DNA of 64,000 bases from NCBI RefSeq assembly GCF_963678635.1, contig NC_087065.1, positions 5,543,209-5,607,208 of the forward strand, read 5' to 3'. The DNA is from Symsagittifera roscoffensis (taxonomy: Eukaryota > Xenacoelomorpha > Acoela > Convolutidae). Positions within the stretch are counted from its first letter, which is position 1. Each line of letters begins with the position of its first letter. Both the position numbers and the translations under genes were made by a program. The notes under the pieces were generated by a model. It did not search any database and was not told the DNA's origin. It saw only the letters and a program-made list of their open reading frames with translations. This document shows positions 57,801 to 64,000 of the stretch, piece by piece.

Positions 57801-59511
57801 TGATGAGAAGAATCTGAGCCTTGCAATAGATTTTTTTTCGAAAGCACAAGAGTTTTATCCGGTTTCAATGATTGGACATTTTGAGAATTACAAAAAATGC
57901 TTAAAACCTCTGTCTAAAGATACCGAAGTCTGGAAAAAGGTCGACAACCAGGAGAAAGAAGCGAACTATATTTTAAAAGTCGGAACAAAGAAAAAGAAAT
58001 TAGAAGACGATGTGATTCGAGATAAAATTAAGGGTAGCCCTTGTTACAATCTGATCAAATTCAAGTCGGACTGTCTTCTACTGGACAAAAGTGAAAAGTG
58101 TTGCCATCATTCGGTATTTGGCGCAATTCTGGCTGCGTGTCTTGCTGGAAAGAAACAAGTGTCATTATTGATGAATCCAGGAGTTTACGAGGAGCTCTCG
58201 CCAGTGGCTTTATGTACCCTGCCGCCCCTCCAGAGCTTATACCTTCCCTGTGAATTGGACATCGTTGGAAACTGGACTCCTGACGATGAAAATTCTCCCA
58301 ATAAATGGATCACTGAAGACCCTCCTATAGTGATCCAAAACGTGGTACAGAATTGTCCAGGACCTAGTCTATCGGCATCGACTTTCAATCTATTGACAAC
58401 GACCATTTATCTAAAAAGAGTATCCGTTAAAAATTGGCAACCCTTTCAAAACGCCGCTATCTTTAGCAGCTCCAATTCCGTAGTAGAAGCTACAGAATGT
58501 TCTTTCATGTCTAAATGCGGTGCAGCTATTTCTCTTCACAGAAACTCGAGGATAATTTTGGAAAAATGTCGATTCGTTGACATATACCAAGCTGTATTAT
58601 CAAAATCCGAGGGAAAACTACACATATCAGATACCCTAATTGAAAACGCAAAATTTGCCGGAATCGAGTTGCGGCAAAACGTCTCAGCTCTGATTGAAAA
58701 CTGCAGGATTCAAAACTGCTCCATACAGGCCGTTTGTTGCGAGGACGGTGACGTAAAAATAAGAGACTGTCATTTTGAAGCAAACAATTTAGAAACTACT
58801 GAAGCTTTGGGTGCGATTCAGTTACGACGTAGCAGAACTAAAGTCTTGCGCACAACAATAAGAAACCAACAGAGACATGGAATTGTTGCAGAGTATGGTC
58901 AAAGTATTGTCTACAAAGTGTCCATCAGCGACTGTAAAAATGGGGCTATATTAGTTGCCGGGGACTGTTCCGTTAGCCACTGTGATTTTCAGCACTGTCC
59001 GTGTGGAATGGTTATTGAGGGAGGAGGTTTGTTGAGAATCTTATCCAATAAGATTACGCAGTGCAAGTCAAAGTTTGGAAGAGCTCCGGGCACGAAAGCT
59101 CCGATAAACATGGAGACGAATTTAGAAGAGACTGAGTCAACAATACAGAGTTCAAATGAACCGTGGGAAGTTGAATATCGCGCATCAAAAATTTTCGAAA
59201 AACGCACAAAAATTCGAGAGGAACTGCAAAAGAAACGTACTGAGCTAGGCAATGTTTTGGGAGTTGAGCAGCCATACCCACTTCCTTGTGGCTTTTGTAC
59301 CGTGGATAATTACGAAAGAAGATCGCAATACTTTCTATGCCCACGATGTGAAATGACAGTATTCTGCTCGAATACTTGCCTAGAAAAAAGTAAAGTTGTA
59401 CACAAACCAGAGTGTGATTGGACAACAGATGTTCTTGAAAAATTTCAAAAAAATCAAGTCGCGCGAGCTGGGCAACCAGAAGAACTCGGGATCACCGCAA
59501 CAGAGCTCTAA
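54862..59511 (+). CDS. NERD-like nuclease / SF1 helicase / beta-helix / MYND-finger protein
   Basis: An intact, intronless frame of 1549 codons. Residues about 60-200 resemble a NERD (nuclease-related) domain: GEFGEIDVYKKL at 78-89, EIDIVVID at 120-127 (Asp122) and VSVKN at 135-139 (Lys138). Ser136 replaces the Glu usual in PD-(D/E)XK enzymes. Residues 330-680 form a SF1-type P-loop core with Walker A GPKGSGKT (357-364), Walker B LVDEY (Asp437, Glu438), a CSLRST segment (Arg487) and a final IAFTRA motif (661-664 region) like motif VI of UvrD-type helicases. Residues 690-1080 are of unknown fold and largely helical. Residues about 1106-1396 are a right-handed parallel beta-helix with repeated ALIENC-like turns. 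Residues 1476-1518 are a MYND zinc finger, C-X2-C-X13-C-X2-C-X5-C-X3-C-X7-H-X3-C. The start ATG has A at -3. The role is unknown; nucleic-acid sensing or defence is a guess from architecture. Confidence 0.85.
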   Translation: MNNFNDELNTFRVHLPGGDEISIADEVAVLKLFDSLNPDWSTAGHVTSIPIARVPRVFLQNSEMAKNFVDRYSSSQTGEFGEIDVYKKLLNLKSMKQVGGTLIFPNVDGNHFKSPEAKVEIDIVVIDSRKGIIVVSVKNSTLVKKMHHVEDMEKHTKFIRLLRDFSQCNASVPPVHGLICSLKSDVNVDTLQREGYWKLSDSHEKRFVFQPKDMINFLPAWERMLGEIPNLDQDQASNLSKLASKLAVLNSMEGTLSFLHEKMESNAIQEIKLKKMEASKMIEEAVSMSAAGQSSDVAEISGLMHQVPTTSATSSCNKKKKSFFLWTNDQLKVIFRIIAELKQNKSSAKGCRILVAGPKGSGKTMLLLYVAELAKLVLAPDDKNMKPKVVVCDGRLGSTQILFEKLKKQLSNKNIYVHSELFRKENSLENYDLVLVDEYVHNIGSKLISNFSHSQHVIIFTSDKSTISPEKPILRPFEVLHLSCSLRSTVELANFAEDFRKMDTENQLVSLRAGHNYRGPEPTVKVLDFDSTQGPEQTRFAEEASNYIKQVVLESRGLKSILAVPYVHAITLSRVLTQLANDKIHYEYKNPGDFYSKSRHLFEDEENPETNHSTSSDYPVVTFVTGNHVDGAEYGSVVVLLERSLPHFWHNFLFPNLFIAFTRATTKLVIVVNNATEAPVVGCNLSLPSEENAPSFWHMIGPKLEPQYAYSWIKTDISNYGTEVAAILEKSFKSPFPIILFGINPIIEGMSEIDPPIQSDPAANLSAKKLKWLKLPNENTLVLFRKDNDLNDLGTSNLYQEFCALIVVICSENNFLQIVNLIDRHRLLYFMHGRQLGFSPIYLVTTFDIKRSAIDTHKVCEFLSEKGQSVGVFDNQLEETSQKLGTKMSNNQQQNEKSETEVKHHFRPDKSYYSELLGETSQKENTSDLTKSFDLLSENYKSQLNSSKIDELCTMRIKLAELARKLAHCHYLLSVEPNNFDEKNLSLAIDFFSKAQEFYPVSMIGHFENYKKCLKPLSKDTEVWKKVDNQEKEANYILKVGTKKKKLEDDVIRDKIKGSPCYNLIKFKSDCLLLDKSEKCCHHSVFGAILAACLAGKKQVSLLMNPGVYEELSPVALCTLPPLQSLYLPCELDIVGNWTPDDENSPNKWITEDPPIVIQNVVQNCPGPSLSASTFNLLTTTIYLKRVSVKNWQPFQNAAIFSSSNSVVEATECSFMSKCGAAISLHRNSRIILEKCRFVDIYQAVLSKSEGKLHISDTLIENAKFAGIELRQNVSALIENCRIQNCSIQAVCCEDGDVKIRDCHFEANNLETTEALGAIQLRRSRTKVLRTTIRNQQRHGIVAEYGQSIVYKVSISDCKNGAILVAGDCSVSHCDFQHCPCGMVIEGGGLLRILSNKITQCKSKFGRAPGTKAPINMETNLEETESTIQSSNEPWEVEYRASKIFEKRTKIREELQKKRTELGNVLGVEQPYPLPCGFCTVDNYERRSQYFLCPRCEMTVFCSNTCLEKSKVVHKPECDWTTDVLEKFQKNQVARAGQPEELGITATEL

Positions 59512-61979
59512 AACTGCCGATAAAACTTGCCTTTGGCAAAATAACCAAAGCCAGGAACTTTTTGTATTTTTTCTCTGTGATCGTCATTTTAATTGTTTTG
59601 ACGAACTAAATTTCGTTTTTGACGAATACTGATTCAACTAAATGGCTGCACGTAAATAGTTTCAAATTAATCAATAAACTGGTGATATTACAAAAACTGC
59701 ATATTCAAGTTAAATAGCTAGATAGCTGTATCTTATAACTCAAATCATCCAGTTTTAAGCAAAAACAACTACTTATACTACGATTTTAGTACCAGTTTTA
59801 CTAAAACTGAGTAAAACTCTGTTTCAATCAATTCATAATCGATTATAATCTCTTCCGTTGAAAACAAACTGAAATCAATCTAAAAACGTTTCAATCGATT
59901 ATGATGGATATAATCTATCTATTTTAGTTAATTTTAAAGTTACTTTTGAGTCATTTTTTGTTCGATCTTGATCCAAAATGCTGCATTTATGCTTTTTGAA
60001 AGACGTTTGTTTATGTGTAAAATGGGATAAAACTCTTCTGGCAGTTTTCATATTGATTCAAACTTATAACAATTTTGTTTCGTTTTTTCTCGATCAGACT
60101 TGATTCATGATCCAAACTTTCAGGTTTTTAACCATCAAAAGCTCAATTTAGCGTTTTAATTTCTTGAGGTGTCTGAAAAAAAAATGATTTTTTTTTTATC
60201 GGGGATCCTTTTAAGTAAAATTAAAGAATCTCTATGATTTTTTGTGTGGTAAAATCTTTTGTGTTCAGATGAACGAAAGTGTAATAACGCATCTCTTTTC
60301 TAGAGATTTTGTGAATTTGGTTTAAGTCAGCTGCAACCAAATTGATTTAAAGAGTTTATCTGTATAAATTAAAAAATATTAAAAAAGATTAAAGTCACTC
60401 GGAAATTGTTACGATCAAATCGATAATAACTTATCTGAACACAAAACTTTGGTAAGAATCAATTATTTAGGCCTAATTTTGTGTGAGAGTATTCATAATG
60501 TTTTTAAAGCTAAAAACTAAGCAATTGAAAGCAAATTTCGACTTCTTTAATAAAACTTTATGACTTTTATGCATTGTTTTTTGTTTTCCATAGCCTGAAA
60601 AATAAAAAAAACGATTGTGTGCTTTTTATGCAACAAAAATAAAGAAACCGAAAAAAAAATAGAAAAAAAATTTAAAAAATTTGTTTGCCGCAAAAACAAG
60701 AAAACGATTGAGAGAATCAAAAAAATTAAAAAAAGTAAGCGATAAAGAAAGAACTGATTTTTTTTCAAAATTTGCCAAAACTATTGAAAATTATTTGTTC
60801 ATAAGTCATTCCCTTGTCCCAAAAAGCAAAAAGCGAATCGAATAAATTGAAAAATTTTAGCTGAAGAAAATCAAGTAATTCATTTTTCCCACTTAATTTA
60901 GATGGAAGCATTTAGGTGGAATCATTTTGATGGAAATATTCAGGTGGAATTGTTAAACATTAAGAAAACATCAACGAATTTACCGTAGAAGTTGATTAAC
61001 CTACCAAAATCAGTCACTCTTTAATTTTTTTGATTATTTGAAATTTTTATTAGTTTCGGAATCTTTGCTGGTTTGGCTAATATTTTCCCTTGAAACTGGA
61101 AGGACATCACATAATCTGTAAAATTGTATTAAGTATCTTGAGGAGCAAAAGTAACAATGAAGTTTTGAACATTGTGTGATAATTGGCGAAGAAAACGCAG
61201 TTTTGACCAGATATTTTGAAAAAAATTCGACCGCTATCTTGAAGATTTATCCAAGATTTATTGAAAAGAATGGAACATTTTTTGGATCTCTCAATTAAAA
61301 AAAAACCCCTTTGACACAACAACTGATCGTGATTGAAATAGAGTAAACAGTTAGTGAAAGCATACTCATAGCTGCAGTACTTAGACTAAATTTTGTTTTC
61401 TAATGTAAAATTTTTAAAAACTGTTTTGATTATTATTAGCTTTAAAGCAACTTAAAACGAGCAGAGTTCTTTATTTTTTTTAAAACAAAAAATCATCAAA
61501 CTTGACTGCAAAATGTAAATACTGCAAAAAAATTACGATTGCAGATTTAAAAAAAACTGCAATTGAAAAATTCTAGACAACACCGATGATTGCCAGGTCA
61601 ATGAGTATTTGTTGCTGTCAAAGACAATATAGTAGAAATCAAGTTAAAAAATTTTATTCGGCAAAGTCAATGGCTCATCAGGTTCAAATCAATTAATTGA
61701 AAATGCAAGATTTTTATTTTTTTTTGGACTATTTACCTTTCAATAGAAATTTTAGGCCTAGTAAAGGTAGTAAACGAAGTAGGAATTGCAACTCATCAAA
61801 TCAAGCACATGTTACAAAAAGTACAATTAATTTCTATCATTTTTTAGTCTAAAACGGCAAAATTTTTCACAATTGTTTTTTTAAGAAGAAAAGTTTTTGC
61901 AAGTAACACTTTAGAATCATAGCAACAATGAATGCAATTTTATAGAGTACTTTTTTATCAATAACTCAACATGAATCTA
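59512..61979. other. AT-rich intergenic sequence
   Basis: Apart from the polyadenylation signal just after the long gene and loose ATTATAATC-type repeats near 59830-59930, I see nothing definite. Short ORFs in A- and T-runs are not supported. Confidence 0.35.
59673..59678 (+). terminator. Polyadenylation signal of the long gene
   Basis: AATAAA lies 162 bases after the stop codon of the 54862-59511 gene, a normal distance for a metazoan 3' UTR. Confidence 0.55.
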
Positions 61980-62440
61980 TTTGAGGCCTTTAAAAAAGTT
62001 CTTTCAGATTGTTTCATGATTTTATTACTATTTTTTAACAAATCGAACTTTTATCAACGGATTTTCCTCGGGTGTAATCAAAACGCTAAGCTGAAAATCG
62101 TCGATTTATTGTTGTTAAACTGATGTAAACCTTTATACGATGTCGGAAACACATTTTATAAATTTCAGACGAATCGTTTTTAAAAGCTACGCACGGGCTA
62201 TTTTTGCAAAAATAATTAGCGGCCTTTAAAATAGTTTCTTTTAAATTGCGTAAATCCTTTCCTAATTAATTTGTTATATGATAACCCGTTGTCAGTGGTT
62301 GTGCATGAGGTGCAATCGAGACGCTAAGCTGAAAATCTTCGAGGCTTTGTTGTCGAACATCTTGGTGAAAAGCTGTTTCGAATCTTACCATTCGTCTTAT
62401 TTCATTCAATTAGTCTTGAAGTATTTTAACTGGTTAATTT
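61980..62440. repeat. Diverged tandem repeat of about 237 bp
   Basis: GAGGCCTTTAAAAAAG (about 61983) recurs as GCGGCCTTTAAAATAG (about 62219). CGCTAAGCTGAAAATCG (about 62084) recurs as CGCTAAGCTGAAAATCT (about 62322). The spacing is 236-238 bases. The two units differ at many positions. They lie just upstream of, or inside, the 5' LTR of the gypsy element. Confidence 0.7.
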
Positions 62441-62460
62441 ATATTTGACCTTGTTATCTT

Positions 62461-62483
62461 CATTCTCTCCGACGGAGAGAATG
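62461..62483. repeat. Near-perfect 23-bp palindrome in the gypsy LTR region
   Basis: CATTCTCTCCG, then A, then CGGAGAGAATG: eleven-base arms around one central base. It lies 104 bases before the primer-binding site, so it would fall in the LTR and could form a hairpin in DNA or RNA. Confidence 0.85.
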
Positions 62484-62586
62484 ACCGCTCACTTTTTAAT
62501 GTTTTAATTTAGAGATTAATTCACTTTTTAAACATATCTTATTTGTAACTAAGTAGAATTATCCGTAACAAAGAAACATTTTATTC

Positions 62587-62600
62587 TGGCGCAGTCAAAC
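62587..62600 (+). promoter_or_regulatory. Primer-binding site of the gypsy element
   Basis: TGGCGCAGTC followed by AAAC. The first ten bases match the start of the serine-tRNA-type primer-binding site known from Drosophila 17.6/297-class gypsy elements. It marks the LTR end at 62586 and sits 16-29 bases before the Gag region. Confidence 0.65.
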
Positions 62601-62615
62601 AGCAACGAATCAAAC

Positions 62616-63758
62616 GTGAGAGGTATACCTTCATTTTGGCAAAACCACACAGTGGACCCACCAATTCCTTGGGAAGAGTGGAGCGATTTATTCCAACTAG
62701 CAATAATCGCAAAGGAGAATATTGATATCGAAAATCTCTTGAATCCATCGGAACGATATCATCCACTTCCCCCAACATTGAAAAATCCGCCGGAAAACGA
62801 ATCCGACGCTCAAAAAACATCTCGCATCGAGAGGAATATTCGAGAACAAAAGAGATTCGATGACGAAGAAATGGCCTCAATAAAGTCAGAAGCCAAGAAA
62901 TTCAACGGCTTGAGACTTGAAGAGGCGGACAAAAAACTCAGATCCATACTCTATCTAGCCCTAGGAAACGAAGGAAGGAAAATATTCGGCCTAAAGTTCA
63001 CGAGAGTTAAAGTTCTACAAATTTCCTTCAAAGAATTTTGGGAAAATTTGTCCGTAGCTTTTGTGAGAAAGACAAAAATAACCTTCGAAAGACACAAACT
63101 ATTAAACAGAATACAGAGGGACAGAGAATCATTAGAACAATTCTGGGGGGCACTTGCAGAAATGGCAAAAAGATGTGACATTCCCACAGGAGAAGATGAA
63201 TGGATTCGAGATATTTTTATCATTAACATGAAGAACTCGGACATCCAACGGAAACTTCTCACGGAAACCCTACCTCCACTAGAAGCCTTAAATTTAGCCC
63301 TGGTTGACGAAAAAGGAATAACAAACCACATCAAAATGACGAGTATTTTTAAATTTAACGGATATTCTTCCAACAAATCTTTTAATCATTTTAATGTAAA
63401 AAGAGAACCCAACCTAAACATCAAAAGAACTAACACATGTATGAAATGCGGCGGAAGTTTTACCAAAAGACACCTAGCGGTTTGCCCCGCTAAAGATACG
63501 ACTTGCACGACTTGTAAATATCGAGGACATTTTACTAGACTCTGTAAATCACGCCGTAAAAATGTAAATTTTGTGGATAGTCAAATTTTAAATAATACAG
63601 ATGATAATTATCCTTCGGAGCAACCGGATGTAAAAATCGACCGCGCTAATAGAGAATGCTGTGGAGTAATCAACGCATGGTTGGAGTCCGGACAGAGCGA
63701 TAACGATGATTACTCTGTATTAAACCTAACAACTATCTACGACAACCAAGGAAAGTAA
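62616..63758 (+). CDS. Gag of a Ty3/gypsy element
   Basis: The frame is open from 62553 but has no ATG before about residue 86. The first codon given here is GTG, so the true start is unclear. The N-terminal PPIPWEEWSDLF segment and the central IQRDRESLEQFWGALAEMAKRC segment are typical of Ty3/gypsy capsid proteins. Two zinc knuckles follow: a variant one from Cys275 (C-X2-C-X7-H-X3-C) and a standard CX2CX4HX4C at Cys297/Cys300. Gag ends in an acidic stretch at a TAA (63756-63758). The protease follows in the same frame, so one codon separates Gag from Pol. The Gag protein would form the particle and bind the RNA. The domain structure appears complete. Confidence 0.8.
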   Translation: MRGIPSFWQNHTVDPPIPWEEWSDLFQLAIIAKENIDIENLLNPSERYHPLPPTLKNPPENESDAQKTSRIERNIREQKRFDDEEMASIKSEAKKFNGLRLEEADKKLRSILYLALGNEGRKIFGLKFTRVKVLQISFKEFWENLSVAFVRKTKITFERHKLLNRIQRDRESLEQFWGALAEMAKRCDIPTGEDEWIRDIFIINMKNSDIQRKLLTETLPPLEALNLALVDEKGITNHIKMTSIFKFNGYSSNKSFNHFNVKREPNLNIKRTNTCMKCGGSFTKRHLAVCPAKDTTCTTCKYRGHFTRLCKSRRKNVNFVDSQILNNTDDNYPSEQPDVKIDRANRECCGVINAWLESGQSDNDDYSVLNLTTIYDNQGK

Positions 63759-64000
63759 CTGAAGAAACTACTAAATATTGGCTTAGGAAATGAAAATCAA
63801 GTAATTCTCAATATGCAGGTGGATTCAGCTAGCCCTGTAAGCTTTCTTAAACAGAATGTGTTACACGAGTTGAAGTTACGAGACCCTTATGTGAAAATAT
63901 ATCCAGTGGATAAAGCGACTAAAGAACTTTATTGCGGATTTACGAACAATGCAATAAAAATCACTGGAAAGGTAATCGTCCCAATTTTCTCAAATGGATG
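63759..64000 (+). CDS. Pol of the gypsy element, protease start, partial (runs off right edge)
   Basis: Immediately after the Gag TAA and in the same frame, about 80 codons are open to the window end. The aspartic protease active site is VDSASPVSF, with the Asp at 63822-63824. DSA in place of DTG or DSG is an accepted variant of retropepsins. Reverse transcriptase, RNase H and integrase should lie beyond the window. No separate ATG is well placed, so expression probably depends on readthrough of the TAA, or the TAA is a mutation. Confidence 0.75.
   Translation, partial: MKKLLNIGLGNENQVILNMQVDSASPVSFLKQNVLHELKLRDPYVKIYPVDKATKELYCGFTNNAIKITGKVIVPIFSNG

Noticed and set aside
60547-60768. Minus-strand Phe/Leu-rich ORF
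   Set aside because: Low-complexity translation of an A-rich stretch.

Overview
The window looks like animal nuclear DNA, most likely from an AT-rich invertebrate. It carries Ty3/gypsy, Ty1/copia and non-LTR retroelements, hAT-type MITEs, a whole Maverick/Polinton, spliceosomal introns and a 200-N scaffold gap. I cannot name the species. Most of the sequence is mobile DNA in various stages of decay. Two stretches look like ordinary host exons (about 10.2 kb and 15.8 kb), and one long intronless gene is intact (54.9-59.5 kb).

Layout. 1-4380 (minus): an uninterrupted Gag-protease frame of a Ty3/gypsy-like element leaving the left edge. 4.4-8.3 kb: no genes, but about 18 copies of a short CCCTTCCGGATT-like motif. 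8.4-8.7 kb: a solo LTR related to the one at 49 kb. 9.0-11.4 kb: MITEs and one candidate exon. 12-13.2 kb: copia-like remnants. 15.8-16.4 kb: a candidate exon coding five 22-residue repeats. 17265-35679: a complete 18.4-kb Maverick/Polinton with about 260-bp inverted termini and the 6-bp target duplication AATTCT. All its recognisable genes lie on the minus strand: ATPase, a conserved Polinton protein, integrase, minor and major capsid proteins, protease, an unknown gene and DNA polymerase B. Almost all carry a stop or frameshift, and the polymerase keeps two introns with intact splice sites. 35.9-38.6 kb: scrambled non-LTR (LINE) fragments up to the N gap. 38.8-41.9 kb: a large imperfect palindrome. 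44-48 kb: MITEs and a 33-bp coding minisatellite. 47.7-53.9 kb: a duplicated 1.15-kb block flanking an LTR element with a gag-like ORF. 54862-59511 (plus): a 1549-residue protein with an N-terminal NERD-like nuclease fold, a SF1-type helicase core, a right-handed beta-helix and a C-terminal MYND finger. 62.5-64 kb (plus): the start of a second Ty3/gypsy element, with primer-binding site, Gag and the first part of Pol.

How things fit together. The Polinton genes make a virus-like set for capsid assembly, packaging, protein-primed replication and integration, but this copy appears defective. The strongest candidate for an undescribed system is the NERD-helicase-beta-helix-MYND protein. Its nucleic-acid-processing N-terminal half joined to a ligand- or partner-binding C-terminal half resembles the design of nucleic-acid-sensing or genome-defence proteins, but that role is inference.
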